This document shows positions 10,373-20,258 of a stretch of 64,000 nucleotides of DNA, piece after piece. The first letter of the stretch is position 1. Every line of letters begins with the position of its first letter. The translations under genes and the position numbers were made by a program. The stretch comes from Mycolicibacterium setense (lineage in GTDB: Bacteria > Actinomycetota > Actinomycetes > Mycobacteriales > Mycobacteriaceae), in the NCBI RefSeq assembly GCF_000805385.1, contig NZ_JTJW01000006.1, positions 992,001 to 1,056,000 of the forward strand, in the 5' to 3' direction. The notes below the pieces were generated by a model that ran no database searches, was not told where the DNA came from, and was given only the letters and a program-made list of their open reading frames with translations.

Positions 10373-10528
10373 ATGGCTGTGCGGCAATTCTGCGAACACC
10401 GGGCCCGGTCGGCTGACGCCGCCGACGGGATCACACCCAACCATCAGGTGGCTGACTACCTCGCCGGTTACGCCGAGGCCTTGGCAGACGCGACCAGCGA
10501 GCGGCACGGCCGCGGCACCGAGGATTAG
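10373..10528 (+). CDS. Candidate small protein, 51 residues
   Basis: An ATG immediately after an in-frame TGA opens 51 codons: MAVRQFCEHRARSADAADG at the start, then ITPNHQVADYLAGYAEALADA, ending GRGTED. Most third codon positions are G or C, as in real genes here, and the middle resembles a helical segment with regular alanine and leucine spacing. It is divergent from the Rv1444c-type gene and convergent with pgl, filling an otherwise empty 210-bp gap. No good Shine-Dalgarno is visible and I do not recognise a family. Confidence 0.4.
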   Translation: MAVRQFCEHRARSADAADGITPNHQVADYLAGYAEALADATSERHGRGTED

Positions 10529-10534
10529 ACCGGT

Positions 10535-11242
10535 TCAGAGCTTGCCGGCGGCGGCCTCATCGAGCAGCCACACGGTTTTCTCCCGGCCGGCCGCGCCGGC
10601 GGCGGGAACGTCGACCGGATCGGCACCGCCTATCGCAGCGGCAACCGCATCGGACTTCGCCTCACCCGACACCACCAGCCAGACCTCGCGCGACCGTCGA
10701 ATCGCGGGAAGGGTCAGGCTGATTCGGCGCGGCGGCGGCTTGGGGGAGTCGGTCACCGCGACCACCAACCGGGTGGTCTCCCGTACCGCCGGAGTATCCG
10801 GGAACAGCGAATTGATGTGCCCTTCGCCACCCATGCCCAGCAGGTGCACATCGAACTGTGCGGGCAGTTGCTGTTCGTACGCGGCGGCCGCATCATCGAT
10901 GGCGTCACCGAACTCGCCGTCGCTGGTGGCCATCCGGTGCACATTTTCCGGCGGGATGTTGATGCTCTCCAGCAGCGCGTCATGGGCCTGCTGGTCGTTG
11001 CGTTCGGCGTCGCCCTGGGGCACATAGCGTTCGTCGCCCCAGTACAGCCGCACGTTCGACCATTCGATCTCGGCGCCGGCCACGTGGCGCAGCAACGCGA
11101 TCCCGACCGTGCCCCCGGTCAGCACGACGTCGGCCGACCCGCGCGTGGCGATGGCCGAGGTGATCGCCCCGACCAGCCTGGCTCCGGCCGCCCTCGCCAA
11201 TTCACCTGCGTCGGAATAGGTTTCGATGATGCGTTCAGACAT
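10535..11242 (-). CDS. pgl: 6-phosphogluconolactonase
   Basis: Hydrolyses 6-phosphogluconolactone in the oxidative pentose phosphate pathway. The 235 residues show the SugarP-isomerase-like fold of the DevB/Pgl family: VVLTGGTVG near residue 40, [17 protein letters not shown] near 68, [15 protein letters not shown] near 132 and RISLTLPAI near 170. The start overlaps the end of opcA by 8 nt. Last enzyme gene of the minus-strand tkt-tal-zwf-opcA-pgl operon. Confidence 0.96.
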   Translation of the reverse strand: MSERIIETYSDAGELARAAGARLVGAITSAIATRGSADVVLTGGTVGIALLRHVAGAEIEWSNVRLYWGDERYVPQGDAERNDQQAHDALLESINIPPENVHRMATSDGEFGDAIDDAAAAYEQQLPAQFDVHLLGMGGEGHINSLFPDTPAVRETTRLVVAVTDSPKPPPRRISLTLPAIRRSREVWLVVSGEAKSDAVAAAIGGADPVDVPAAGAAGREKTVWLLDEAAAGKL

Positions 11243-12146
11243 AGCTCACCTTGTCGATGCCCGTGAGTGCGTCGTAATAGATTTCGTCGGCATCGAGCCG
11301 CCGTAGATCTTCGGCCAGGCACTCCTTGGCCTCTCGGCGGGCCAGCGGCACCAACGCATCCGGCTTGCCGGTGCGGCTCAATACGGCTGTGACACCGGTC
11401 TGCGGACGCGCCAGGGTCACCGTTTCGCTGGGTCTGGTGAGTTCGACCTTCAACTCGCCGGTTGTCCGGGTCACCGGTCCGTCGATCCGGTTGGCCAACC
11501 AGCCGGCCAGGATGTCGAGCGCGGGTTCGTTCTTGAGCCCGGACACCAGGGCCGAGGTGATGGGTTCGTGCGGCGGCTGATCGATCGCCGCGGCCAGCAA
11601 TGCCCGCCAATACGTCACGCGACTCCAGGCCAGGTCGGTGTCACCGGCGGTATAGCCGTTGAGCCTGCTCTTGATGCAGGCCAGCGGATCCTCGCCGTTG
11701 GTGGCGTCGGTGATCCGGCGAATCGCCAACTTGCCCAACGGATCCTGCGCGGGGATGGCAGGCGCGAGATCAGGCCACCAGGTCACCACCGGGGTGTCGG
11801 GCAACAGGAACGGGGTCACCACACTGCTGGCGTGGTTGGCCAGCGGACCAGACAATCGCAGTACCACCACCTCGTTGGCGCCGGCGTCGCGGCCCACCCG
11901 CAGCTGGGCATCCAGCCGGGCCTCGGTGGTCAACCGGTCCCCGGGGATGACCACGATCACGCGGCACGGATGCTCACGGCTGGCGGCATTGGCCGCCTCG
12001 ATGGACTCCTCGAGCACCGCCTCGGTATCGGGGGCGATGACCAACGTCAGTACCCGACCGAGGGTGATCGCACCGCCTTCCTCACGCAGAGCGACGATCT
12101 TCTTGTTGATGGCCCCGGTGTTGGTGTCGGGCAGATCGACGATCAT
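11235..12146 (-). CDS. opcA: Glucose-6-phosphate dehydrogenase assembly protein OpcA
   Basis: Accessory subunit that promotes assembly and redox control of glucose-6-phosphate dehydrogenase in cyanobacteria and actinobacteria. 303 residues, beginning [17 protein letters not shown]; the blocks [30 protein letters not shown] (near residue 140) and [25 protein letters not shown] (near 190) are characteristic. Its RBS (GAGGAA) is supplied by the dispersed junction element that begins at the zwf stop codon. Sits directly after zwf as expected for its role. Confidence 0.95.
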   Translation of the reverse strand: MIVDLPDTNTGAINKKIVALREEGGAITLGRVLTLVIAPDTEAVLEESIEAANAASREHPCRVIVVIPGDRLTTEARLDAQLRVGRDAGANEVVVLRLSGPLANHASSVVTPFLLPDTPVVTWWPDLAPAIPAQDPLGKLAIRRITDATNGEDPLACIKSRLNGYTAGDTDLAWSRVTYWRALLAAAIDQPPHEPITSALVSGLKNEPALDILAGWLANRIDGPVTRTTGELKVELTRPSETVTLARPQTGVTAVLSRTGKPDALVPLARREAKECLAEDLRRLDADEIYYDALTGIDKVSYV

Positions 12147-12155
12147 ATTGTTCGG

Positions 12156-12177
12156 TTCCTCGCGCTAGCGCTCGTCA
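12156..12177 (-). repeat. Junction element copy 1 (zwf stop to opcA RBS)
   Basis: Minus-strand TGACGAGCGCTAGCGCGAGG followed by AA. The first three bases are the zwf stop codon and the GAGGAA end is the RBS, 9 nt before the opcA ATG. The core GCGCTAGCGC is a perfect 10-bp palindrome. One of six sites of the same element in this window. Confidence 0.85.
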
Positions 12178-13725
12178 CGGCCGCCTCCATTCCCGGCCCG
12201 ACCGGCGCAGCATCTCGAACGCCGAATCGGGGCCCCATGTTCCGGACTCGTACGGATCGGGCTTGCCGTGGGTGGCCCAGTACTCCAGTGCGGGATCCAG
12301 GATCTTCCAGCACAATTCGACTTCGGCGTTCACCGGGAACAACGATGGCTCGCCCAGCAGCACGTCGAGGATCAGGCGTTCGTAGGCTTCGGGCGACTCC
12401 TCGGCGAAAGCCGAGCCGTAGGAGAAGTCCATGCTGACGTCGCGGACTTCCATGATGTGGCCCGGAACCTTGGAGCCGAACCGCAGGGTGATGCCTTCGT
12501 CCGGTTGGACCCGGATCACGAGTGCGTTCTGGCCGAGCTCATCGGTCATCGTGGCGTCGAAGGGCAGGTGGGGTGCGCGCTTGAACAACAGCGCGATCTC
12601 GGTGACCCTGCGGCCCAAACGTTTTCCGGTGCGAAGATAGAACGGCACACCTGCCCAGCGGCGGGTGTCCACGTCCAGCGTGATGGCCGCGAACGTCTCG
12701 GTGGTCGACGTCTTCGAGAAGCCCTCTTCGTCCAGTAGCCCCACGACCTTCTCGCCGCCCTGCCAGCCGGCCACGTACTGCCCCCGGGACGTGGTCTCGT
12801 CCAGCGGCTCGGCCAGCCGAGTCGCCGAAAGCACCTTGATCTTCTCGGCCTGCAGCTCCGCGGGGGAGAAGCTCACCGGCTCCTCCATCGCGGTCAGCGC
12901 CAGCAGCTGCAGCAGGTGGTTCTGGATGACGTCTCGGGCGGCGCCGACACCGTCGTAGTAGCCACCGCGCCCACCGAGGCCGATGTCCTCGGCCATCGTG
13001 ATCTGCACGCTGTCGACATAGTGCGAGTTCAACACCGGCTCGAACATCTCGTTGGCGAAGCGCAGTGCCAGCAGGTTCTGAACGGTCTCCTTGCCCAGGT
13101 AGTGGTCGATGCGGAACACCGACGACTCCGGGAACACGCTGTTGACCACGGCGTTGAGCTCTTCGGCGCTCTGGAGGTCGTGACCGAACGGCTTCTCGAT
13201 CACCACCCGGCTCCAACTGCCCTCAGGCTTGTCGGCGAGCCCCGATTTCGACAGCTGCTCGCAGACCTGGGGGAACGCCTTCGGCGGGATGGACAGGTAG
13301 AACGCATGATTACCGCTGGTGCCGCGCTCTACATCGAGTTTGTGCAGCGTGTCCTTGAGGCGTTCGAACGAGGCGTCGTCGTCGAACGTGCCCTGCACGA
13401 ATCGGAATCCCTCGGCCAGGCGGTCCCAGACCTCCTGACGGAACGGAGTGCGGGCGTGTTGCTTGACCGCGTCGAAGACGATCTTGCCGAAATCCTCATC
13501 CGCCCAATCACGGCGGGCGAAACCCACCAGTGCGAAGCTGGGTGGCAGCAAGCCGCGGTTGGCCAGGTCGTAGATGGCCGGCATCAGCTTCTTGCGGGCC
13601 AGGTCACCGGTCACGCCGAAGATCACCACCGCACAGGGTCCCGCGATGCGGGGCATGCGCTTGTCGCGCTTGTCCCGCAGCGGGTTACGCCAGGCTGTCT
13701 CCGACCTGTCGTTGAGCGGGCTCAT
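12175..13725 (-). CDS. zwf: Glucose-6-phosphate 1-dehydrogenase
   Basis: Oxidises glucose 6-phosphate with NADP+, the entry step of the oxidative pentose phosphate pathway. 516 residues. The nucleotide-binding motif VIFGVTGDLARKK is near residue 36, EKPFGHDLQSAEELN near 180 and the catalytic block FRIDHYLGKETVQN near 215. The start MSPLNDRSETAWRNPL is chosen because it matches the known mycobacterial N-terminus and has GGAGGAG just upstream; the frame continues open further 5' without coding character. Lies between tal and opcA. Confidence 0.96.
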   Translation of the reverse strand: MSPLNDRSETAWRNPLRDKRDKRMPRIAGPCAVVIFGVTGDLARKKLMPAIYDLANRGLLPPSFALVGFARRDWADEDFGKIVFDAVKQHARTPFRQEVWDRLAEGFRFVQGTFDDDASFERLKDTLHKLDVERGTSGNHAFYLSIPPKAFPQVCEQLSKSGLADKPEGSWSRVVIEKPFGHDLQSAEELNAVVNSVFPESSVFRIDHYLGKETVQNLLALRFANEMFEPVLNSHYVDSVQITMAEDIGLGGRGGYYDGVGAARDVIQNHLLQLLALTAMEEPVSFSPAELQAEKIKVLSATRLAEPLDETTSRGQYVAGWQGGEKVVGLLDEEGFSKTSTTETFAAITLDVDTRRWAGVPFYLRTGKRLGRRVTEIALLFKRAPHLPFDATMTDELGQNALVIRVQPDEGITLRFGSKVPGHIMEVRDVSMDFSYGSAFAEESPEAYERLILDVLLGEPSLFPVNAEVELCWKILDPALEYWATHGKPDPYESGTWGPDSAFEMLRRSGREWRRP

Positions 13726-13735
13726 TCCGCTCCTC

Positions 13736-13756
13736 CGCTCTTCGCGCGAGCGCTCA
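13736..13756 (-). repeat. Junction element copy 2 (tal stop to zwf RBS)
   Basis: Minus strand reads TGAGCGCTCGCGCGAAGAG from the tal stop codon (TGA at 13756-13754), followed by a GGAGGAG that serves zwf. Same layout as copy 1: stop codon, near-palindromic GCGC core, purine-rich RBS. Confidence 0.8.
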
Positions 13757-14869
13757 TCGCGCGCTGGCGTCGAGTTGACCCTGCGTCGCGTCGAGCAGTT
13801 CCTGCCACGACTTCTCGAACTTGTCCACACCCTCGTCCTCGAGCACCTTGAACACATCGACCAGGTCGACGCCGATGGCGCTGAGCTGGTCGAAGATCTC
13901 CTGCGATGCCGCCGCGGTCCCGGTGATGGTGTCACCGCTGATCTTGCCGTGATCGGCGACCGCCTCAAGTGTCTTCTCCGGCAAGGTGTTCACCGTGTGT
14001 GGCGCGACCAACTCGGTCACGTACAGCGTGTCCGAGTAGTCCGGATTCTTGACGCCGGTGGAGGCCCACAGCACGCGCTGCACGCGGGCACCGGCGCTCT
14101 TGAGCGCGGCGAAGCGCTCACCGCCGAAGACTTCCTCGTAGGCCGCATAGGCCAGGCGCGAGTTGGCGACGCCGGCCTTGCCGCGCAGGGCCAGTGCGGC
14201 ATCAGAACCGATCTGCTCCAGCCGTTTGTCGATCTCTGTGTCGACGCGGGACACGAAGAACGATGCGACGGAATGGATCTTGGACAGATCGTGGCCGGCT
14301 TCCTTGGCGGCCTCCAGGCCCGCCAGGTAGGCGTCCATGACGGCGCGGTGCCGCTCGACCGAGAAGATCAGCGTGACGTTGACCGAGATGCCCTCGGCGA
14401 TCACCGCGGTGATCGCCGGAAGGCCGGCCAGCGTAGCGGGAATCTTTATCAGCAGGTTGGGCCGGTCGACGATCTTCCACAGCTCGATGGCCTGCAGGAT
14501 CGTCTTGTCGGTGTCGTGGGCCAGCCGCGGGTCGACCTCGATGGACACCCGGCCGTCGACACCGTCGGAGGCCTCGTACTGCTTGGCCAGGACGTCACAG
14601 GCGTTGCGGACGTCGTCGGTGGTGACGGTGCGGATGGTGGCGTCGACGTCGGCGCCCCGCTCGGCGAGCTCTTTGACCTGGGCGTCGTATGCGGTGCCCT
14701 TCGACAGCGCGGCCTGGAAGATCGACGGGTTGGTGGTCACGCCCACGACACTGCGGGTGTCAATCAAGTTCTGCAGATTGCCGGTCTGCAGCCGCTCGCG
14801 CGAAAGATCGTCGAGCCAGACGGATACACCTGCGGCGCTCAGCGCCGCGAGATTCGGGTTCTGAGTCAT
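13754..14869 (-). CDS. tal: Transaldolase
   Basis: Transfers a dihydroxyacetone unit between sugar phosphates in the non-oxidative pentose phosphate pathway. 371 residues, usual for actinobacteria. Family blocks: [14 protein letters not shown] near residue 14, [13 protein letters not shown] near 43, [13 protein letters not shown] near 107 and the Schiff-base lysine in LLIKIPAT near 137. Stop codon is the first part of a junction element that leads into zwf. Confidence 0.97.
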   Translation of the reverse strand: MTQNPNLAALSAAGVSVWLDDLSRERLQTGNLQNLIDTRSVVGVTTNPSIFQAALSKGTAYDAQVKELAERGADVDATIRTVTTDDVRNACDVLAKQYEASDGVDGRVSIEVDPRLAHDTDKTILQAIELWKIVDRPNLLIKIPATLAGLPAITAVIAEGISVNVTLIFSVERHRAVMDAYLAGLEAAKEAGHDLSKIHSVASFFVSRVDTEIDKRLEQIGSDAALALRGKAGVANSRLAYAAYEEVFGGERFAALKSAGARVQRVLWASTGVKNPDYSDTLYVTELVAPHTVNTLPEKTLEAVADHGKISGDTITGTAAASQEIFDQLSAIGVDLVDVFKVLEDEGVDKFEKSWQELLDATQGQLDASAR

Positions 14870-14896
14870 GTTCGCCTTCTCCTGCTGATCGTCCTG

Positions 14897-16987
14897 CTAG
14901 TTGTCCAGGGACCGTTCCGCGGCTGCGGCCACCGCCTCGGGGGTGAAACCGAACTCACGGAACAGCGTCTTGTCGTCGGCGGAGGCGCCGTAGTGCTCGA
15001 TCGAGACGATCTCGCCGGTGTCTCCGACCAGCTTGTACCAACTCTGCGCCACCGCGGCCTCGACCGCCACCCGGGCCGAAACCGCAGGCGGCAGCACCGA
15101 ATCGCGGTACTCCTTCGGCTGCGATTCGAACCACTCGACACAGGGCATCGACACCACGCTGGCGTTGATCTCCTTGTCCGCCAACAACTTCTGTGCTGCG
15201 ACGGCGAGCTGTAGTTCGGAACCCGTGGCGATGATCACCACGTCGGGATTCTCCTCCGGGGTGCCGCCCAGCACATAGCCACCGCGGGCCACGCCTTCGG
15301 CGCTGGTGCCCTCGATCACCGGGACGCCCTGGCGGGTCAGGATCAACCCCACCGGGCCGGTGCTGGCGGTGCGCTCCAGCACCGTCTTCCACGCGTAGGA
15401 GGTCTCGTTCGGATCGCCCGGGCGCACGACCGAAAGGTTTGGGATCGCCCGCAGCGCCGCCAGGTGCTCGATCGGCTGGTGCGTCGGGCCGTCCTCGCCG
15501 AGGCCGATCGAATCATGCGTCCAGACGTAGATCGGATCGATGTTCATCAAAGAAGCCAAACGCACAGCCGGGCGCATGTAATCCGAGAACTGCAGGAACG
15601 TTCCGCCGTACGGGCGGGTCGGGCCGTGCAGCACGATGCCGGACAGGATCGCGCCCATTGCATGCTCGCGGATGCCGAAGTGCAGGGTGCGGCCGTACCA
15701 GGTCGCGTTCCAGTCCTCGGTCGAGATCGACGGCGGCCCAAACGAGTTCGCGCCCTTGATCGTGGTGTTGTTGCTGCCTGCGAGGTCGGCCGAACCTCCC
15801 CACAGCTCGGGCAGGGTCTTACCGACGGCGGCCAGAACGGCCCCCGAGGCGGCACGCGTGGCGACCGGTTTGGAATCGAGCTCCCAATGCGGCAGGTCGG
15901 CGTCCCAGCCCTCGGGCAGCTTGCCCGCTTGCAGCCGGTCCAGCAGCTCCTTGCGCTCGGGCTCGCGCTCGGCCCACGCGTCGAAACTCACCTGCCAATC
16001 GGCGTGCGCCTTCTTGCCACGCTCCACCAGTTCGCGGGTGTGGGCGATGACGTCGTCACGCACGTCGAAGCTCTTGTCGGGATCGAATCCCAGGACCTTC
16101 TTGGTGGCCGCCACCTCGTCGGCGCCCAGCGCCGAACCGTGCACCCCACCGGTGTTCATCTTGGTGGGTGCGGGGTAGCCGATGATCGTGCGCAGCGCGA
16201 TGAACGACGGCTTGTCGGTGACCATCTTGGCTTCCGCGATGGCCTCCTCGATACCGACGACGTTCTCACCGCCCTCGACTTCCTGGACGTGCCAGCCATA
16301 GGCGCGGTAGCGCGCGGGCACATCCTCGCTCAGCGCGATGTCGGTGTTGTGTTCGATCGAGATCTTGTTGTCGTCCCAGAACACGATGAGGTTGCCGAGC
16401 TGCTGGGTGCCTGCGAGCGACGACGCTTCGCTGGTGACGCCTTCTTCCATGTCACCATCGGAGGCCACCACATAGATGTAGTGATCGAACGGGCTCTCAC
16501 CCGGAGCGGTGTCCGGATCGAACAGCCCACGCTCGTAGCGAGCGGCCATCGCCATTCCGACCGCGGACGCCAGGCCCTGGCCCAACGGGCCGGTGGTGAT
16601 CTCCACTCCCTTGGTGTGGTGGTACTCGGGATGGCCGGGGGTCAGTGAGCCCCACGTGCGCAGGGCCTCGATGTCGGCCAGTTCCAGGCCGAACCCGCCG
16701 AGGTAGAGCTGCAGGTACAGGGTCAGGCTGGAGTGCCCGCAGGACAGCACGAAGCGGTCCCGGCCGATCCACTCGGTGTCGCTGGGGTCGTGACGCAGCT
16801 GCCGCTGGAACAGCGTGTAGGCGAGGGGAGCCAGGCTCATCGCTGTTCCCGGGTGGCCGTTGCCGACCTTCTGCACCGCGTCAGCCGCGAGCACCCGGAC
16901 GGTGTCGACGGCGACGCTGTCGAGTTCGGTCCAGTCATCTGGGTGGTTGGGCTGGGTGAGAGCGGTGATCTCTTCCGCGGTGGTCAC
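14897..16987 (-). CDS. tkt: Transketolase
   Basis: Thiamine-diphosphate enzyme transferring two-carbon units between sugar phosphates. 696 residues with the N-terminal NGHPGTAMSLAPLAYTLF block near residue 45, the ThDP motif GDGDMEEG variant SDGDMEEGVTSEA near 160 and the central LRTIIGYPAPTK near 255. The GTG at 16987 is chosen because GAGGAA lies 9 nt upstream and the protein then aligns with the mycobacterial N-terminus; a GTG at 16996 would sit on the RBS. First gene of the minus-strand pentose phosphate operon. Confidence 0.96.
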   Translation of the reverse strand: MTTAEEITALTQPNHPDDWTELDSVAVDTVRVLAADAVQKVGNGHPGTAMSLAPLAYTLFQRQLRHDPSDTEWIGRDRFVLSCGHSSLTLYLQLYLGGFGLELADIEALRTWGSLTPGHPEYHHTKGVEITTGPLGQGLASAVGMAMAARYERGLFDPDTAPGESPFDHYIYVVASDGDMEEGVTSEASSLAGTQQLGNLIVFWDDNKISIEHNTDIALSEDVPARYRAYGWHVQEVEGGENVVGIEEAIAEAKMVTDKPSFIALRTIIGYPAPTKMNTGGVHGSALGADEVAATKKVLGFDPDKSFDVRDDVIAHTRELVERGKKAHADWQVSFDAWAEREPERKELLDRLQAGKLPEGWDADLPHWELDSKPVATRAASGAVLAAVGKTLPELWGGSADLAGSNNTTIKGANSFGPPSISTEDWNATWYGRTLHFGIREHAMGAILSGIVLHGPTRPYGGTFLQFSDYMRPAVRLASLMNIDPIYVWTHDSIGLGEDGPTHQPIEHLAALRAIPNLSVVRPGDPNETSYAWKTVLERTASTGPVGLILTRQGVPVIEGTSAEGVARGGYVLGGTPEENPDVVIIATGSELQLAVAAQKLLADKEINASVVSMPCVEWFESQPKEYRDSVLPPAVSARVAVEAAVAQSWYKLVGDTGEIVSIEHYGASADDKTLFREFGFTPEAVAAAAERSLDN

Positions 16988-17038
16988 TAAGCTCACTTCC
17001 TCGTCTTCTGTCTGCCGGCATGTGCGCGCAGTTGCCAT

Positions 17039-17220
17039 GCTGCTACGACAAACACCCTAGTGGGGCGGACTCATGCGATGCAGACTGGTTCTCACACCGA
17101 TACCTCCCCGTTTACCCCGTTGTCGCCCCGGAATAGACCCTGCGGTGCTGAGGTATCTGAGCGGCGGTCTACCATCGTCTGTAGTAGAAGCCGCGTGACG
17201 CCACCCGAGGAGTTATTTGC
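17039..17220. promoter_or_regulatory. Divergent tkt / ctaB control region
   Basis: 182 bp between divergent genes. Minus strand TAGGGT (17054-17059) is a candidate -10 for tkt with a leader of about 60 nt. Plus strand TACCAT (17170-17175) is a candidate -10 for ctaB with a leader of about 40 nt. No clear -35 boxes or palindromes were found. Confidence 0.35.
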
Positions 17221-18153
17221 GTGAGCATTCGCGAGCGCCGGCTCACCAACGGGGCGCCGAGCCGAATACGATCCACCTTCCTGTCGTATTTGGCGTTGAC
17301 CAAACCGCGGGTGATCGAGTTGCTGCTGGTCACCACCATTCCGGCGATGCTGCTGGCGAACCGCGGCACAATTGACCCGCTGCTGATCCTCAACACCCTG
17401 ATCGGTGGTGGGCTCGCGGCGGCAGGCGCCAACACGCTCAACTGTGTGGCCGACGCCGACATCGACAAGGTGATGAAGCGGACCGCCCGGCGTCCGCTGG
17501 CCCGGGCATCAGTGCCCACACGGCACGCGCTGATCTTCGGTCTGGTGCTCTCGGTCACCTCGTTCTGCTGGCTCTGGTGGACGTCGAACCTGCTGTCCGG
17601 ATTGCTGGCCGTGGCGACGATCGCGTTCTACGTCTTCGTCTACACGTTGCTGCTCAAACGCCGCACCTCGCAGAACGTGGTGTGGGGCGGGGCGGCCGGC
17701 TGCATGCCGGTGATGATCGGCTGGTCAGCGGTGACCGGCACCATCGGTTGGCCGGCGTTGGTGATGTTCGGCATCATCTTCTTCTGGACGCCGCCGCACA
17801 CGTGGGCGCTGGCGATGCGTTACAAGGACGACTACAAGGCGGCCGGAGTGCCGATGCTGCCTGCCGTGGCCACCGAGCGTGAGGTCACCCGCCAGATCCT
17901 GATCTACACCTGGCTGACGGTGCTCACCACGCTGCTGCTGGCGCTGGCCACCGGGTGGCTCTACGGCGCTGTCGCACTGCTGGCGGGCGCCTGGTTCCTG
18001 GTGATGGCCCACCAGCTGTACTCCGGGGTGAAGCGGGGCGAGCCCGTGAAGCCGCTGCGGCTGTTCCTGCAGTCGAACAACTATCTGGCCGTGGTGTTCT
18101 GCGCCCTGGCCATCGACTCGGCGCTGGCGCTGCCGACCATCTTCGGTCACTAG
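17221..18153 (+). CDS. ctaB: Protoheme IX farnesyltransferase (heme O synthase)
   Basis: Integral membrane UbiA-family prenyltransferase converting heme B to heme O for cytochrome c oxidase. 310 residues with about eight or nine hydrophobic segments. The prenyl-diphosphate-binding motif [20 protein letters not shown] is near residue 75 and a second conserved loop, [27 protein letters not shown], near 185. GTG start with GAGGAG 8 nt upstream. Partner enzyme CtaA is encoded 3 kb downstream on the other strand. Confidence 0.96.
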   Translation: MSIRERRLTNGAPSRIRSTFLSYLALTKPRVIELLLVTTIPAMLLANRGTIDPLLILNTLIGGGLAAAGANTLNCVADADIDKVMKRTARRPLARASVPTRHALIFGLVLSVTSFCWLWWTSNLLSGLLAVATIAFYVFVYTLLLKRRTSQNVVWGGAAGCMPVMIGWSAVTGTIGWPALVMFGIIFFWTPPHTWALAMRYKDDYKAAGVPMLPAVATEREVTRQILIYTWLTVLTTLLLALATGWLYGAVALLAGAWFLVMAHQLYSGVKRGEPVKPLRLFLQSNNYLAVVFCALAIDSALALPTIFGH

Positions 18154-18204
18154 CCCGGCGCGAACCTGCCGCCCCAAGACCGTCGGTGTGGCAGCGTTGT
18201 GGAC

Positions 18205-19146
18205 ATGGCCGAATTGGTGAGCCCCGATAACTTCGCGCGTGCCGAATCCGATCTGTATTTCTCCGGAGCGGTCAGGGACGACGGGTTCGGAAAGTTCTTC
18301 CACAACCGTGAGCTGACCCCGATCGATCATCAGATCGTCATCCGGCAGAACCGCGACACCCTCTATTCCGCGGCAGTGTTCGATCTCGACGGTGGACCCG
18401 TGACGATCACGCTGCCCGACAGCGCCGGCCGGTTCATGTCGTTGCAGGTGATCAGCGAAGACCACTACACCACCAATGTCGCCTATGCGCCGGCCGAGGT
18501 CACGTTCAGCCGTGACTCGGTGGATACCCGCTATGTGATGGCGGCGGTGCGCACCCTGGTCGATCCGGGCGACCCCGCCGACCTCGCTGCGGTGCACGCG
18601 CTGCAGGACGCCATCGGTGTCTCGCAGGCGGATCCAGGATTTTTCGAGATCCCGCAGTGGGACCCGGTCAGCCAGAAGACAGTTCGCGATGCGCTGATCA
18701 CCTTGTCCACCACGCTCGCCGATTCGGACGCGATGTTCGGGCCGAAGTACGACGTGGATCCCGTACGCCACCTGATCGGGTCGGCCTTCGCCTGGGGCGG
18801 CAACCCGGCCCGCGACGCGCTGTACCTCACCGTCGTGCCTGCGCATAACGACGGCACGACCGTGCACCGGCTCACCGTGAAAGATGTCCCGGTGGACGGG
18901 TTCTGGTCAGTGACGGTCTACAACGAGGACGGCTATTTCACCGCGAACCCGCAGAACGCCTACTCGCTGAACAATGTCACCGCCGTCAAGGATCCCGACG
19001 GTGCCACCACCGTGCAGTTCGGCGGGAGCGGCGCCGCCAATCTGTTGCCGATCACCGAGGGCTGGAATTACCTCGTGCGGCTGTACCGGCCGAGGCCGGA
19101 GATCCTCGACGGGTCCTGGGCGTTCCCTGAGGCGCAGCCGGTCTAG
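18205..19146 (+). CDS. DUF1254/DUF1214 family protein
   Basis: About 313 residues. The N-terminal half resembles DUF1254 (RQNRDTLYSAAVFDLDGGPVTI-like block near residue 50, then a beta-rich segment), and the C-terminal half matches DUF1214 (VKDVPVDGFWSVTVYNEDGYF near 230; LPITEGWNYLVRLYRPRPEILDGSW near the end). No signal peptide is visible, whereas many relatives are exported. Function of the family is unknown. ATG 18205 is preferred; GTG 18199 is also possible, and neither has a good RBS. Not in the gene order I recall for M. tuberculosis. Confidence 0.75.
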   Translation: MAELVSPDNFARAESDLYFSGAVRDDGFGKFFHNRELTPIDHQIVIRQNRDTLYSAAVFDLDGGPVTITLPDSAGRFMSLQVISEDHYTTNVAYAPAEVTFSRDSVDTRYVMAAVRTLVDPGDPADLAAVHALQDAIGVSQADPGFFEIPQWDPVSQKTVRDALITLSTTLADSDAMFGPKYDVDPVRHLIGSAFAWGGNPARDALYLTVVPAHNDGTTVHRLTVKDVPVDGFWSVTVYNEDGYFTANPQNAYSLNNVTAVKDPDGATTVQFGGSGAANLLPITEGWNYLVRLYRPRPEILDGSWAFPEAQPV

Positions 19147-19167
19147 GCGCCCCACATTTGGCCCCGC

Positions 19168-19234
19168 GCCGACGTCGGCTTCTACGCTCGGGCTGGTGCT
19201 GGGCCGTCGGCACAGCCCCGCGGTAGAAATCGGC
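19168..19234. terminator. Large imperfect hairpin between convergent genes
   Basis: TTCTAC (19180-19185) pairs with GTAGAA (19223-19228); after a symmetric 4x4 internal loop GGGCTG (19190-19195) pairs with CAGCCC (19213-19218); after one bulged G, TGC (19197-19199) pairs with GCA (19210-19212). Flanking GCCGA and TCGGC could extend the pairing, and GCCGACGTCGGC at 19168-19179 is itself palindromic. The position between the DUF1254 gene and qor suits a bidirectional terminator, though U-tracts are short. Confidence 0.5.
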
Positions 19235-19251
19235 GTGCGCGGCGGAGAAGC

Positions 19252-20235
19252 TCAGGGCACCAGCACCACCGAGCCGACCGTCTTGCGGCCCTGCAGGTCG
19301 GTGTGGGCCTGGCCGGCCTCGGCCAGCGGGTAGCGGCCGCCGACGGTGATGGTGATCGACCCGTCGGCAATCGCGTTTATCAATTCACCTGCACGCCAGG
19401 AGAATTCGTCGGCCGTGCGGGTGTGGTGAGCCAGTGTCGGCCGGGTCAGGAACACCGAGCCCGCGGCGTTGAGTCGTTGCGGATCGACCGGCGGAACCGG
19501 TCCGCTGGCCGCACCGAACAGGGCCAGCGTGCCGCGCACCGCGAGGCTGGCCAGGCTGGCGTCGAACGTCGATGCGCCCACCCCGTCGTATACCGCCGCC
19601 ACGCCGGCCCCGCCGGTGAGATCGCGGACCTTGTCGCCGAACTCGGCCGGATCTTCTGGATAGTCGAGCACCTCGATCGCGCCCGCCTGCCGCGACAGTT
19701 CGGCCTTCTCCGGTGTCGAGGCCGTGGTGATCACCCGGGTGCCGATGCTGGTGGCCCACTGGGTGAGGATCAGGCCGACGCCCCCGGCACCGGCATGCAC
19801 CAGCACGAAGTCGCTGGGCTGCACGGGGTAGGTGGACTTGATCAGGTAGTGCGCGGTCATCCCCTTCAGCAGTGCCGAGGCGATGGCATCGGGAGCCACA
19901 CCGTCGGGCACATAGGCGACGAAGTCGGCTGGGGCAACACAGAAGTCGGCGTAGGCGCCGGTGGCGTTCGCCGTCACCACGCGATCACCGACGGCCAGCG
20001 CGGCCACGTCGTCGCCGATGGCGGCCACGGTGCCACACACCTCGGACCCGACGATGAACGGCAGATCCCGCGGATACAGGCCGGACCGGAAGTAGGTGTC
20101 GATGAAGTTGACGCCGATGGCCTCGGCCTTGATCAGCACCTCGCCGGGGCCGGGGGAGGGCTCGGGGCGTTCGACGTAGCTCAGGACTTCGGGTCCGCCG
20201 GTCTCGGCAACTTCGATGGCATACACGCCATCCAT
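19252..20235 (-). CDS. qor: Quinone oxidoreductase (zinc-independent MDR family)
   Basis: NADPH:quinone oxidoreductase of the medium-chain dehydrogenase/reductase family. 327 residues from the ATG at 20235. The N-terminal block IGVNFIDTYFRSGLYP is near residue 45, the MDR signature GSEVCGTVAAIGDDVA near 68 and the nucleotide-binding AGAGGVGLILTQWA near 150. No zinc-ligand cysteines are apparent. Upstream ATG/GTG codons (20238, 20244) are possible. Position matches Rv1454c. Confidence 0.92.
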   Translation of the reverse strand: MDGVYAIEVAETGGPEVLSYVERPEPSPGPGEVLIKAEAIGVNFIDTYFRSGLYPRDLPFIVGSEVCGTVAAIGDDVAALAVGDRVVTANATGAYADFCVAPADFVAYVPDGVAPDAIASALLKGMTAHYLIKSTYPVQPSDFVLVHAGAGGVGLILTQWATSIGTRVITTASTPEKAELSRQAGAIEVLDYPEDPAEFGDKVRDLTGGAGVAAVYDGVGASTFDASLASLAVRGTLALFGAASGPVPPVDPQRLNAAGSVFLTRPTLAHHTRTADEFSWRAGELINAIADGSITITVGGRYPLAEAGQAHTDLQGRKTVGSVVLVP

Positions 20236-20245
20236 CATCCACACC

Positions 20246-20251
20246 TATCAT
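20246..20251 (+). promoter_or_regulatory. Candidate -10 box, leaderless ATP-grasp gene
   Basis: TATCAT fits TANNNT and ends 7 nt before the GTG at 20259. Only 23 bp separate this GTG from the divergent qor ATG, so the promoters of both genes must overlap here. Confidence 0.45.
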
Positions 20252-20258
20252 CGCGGGG

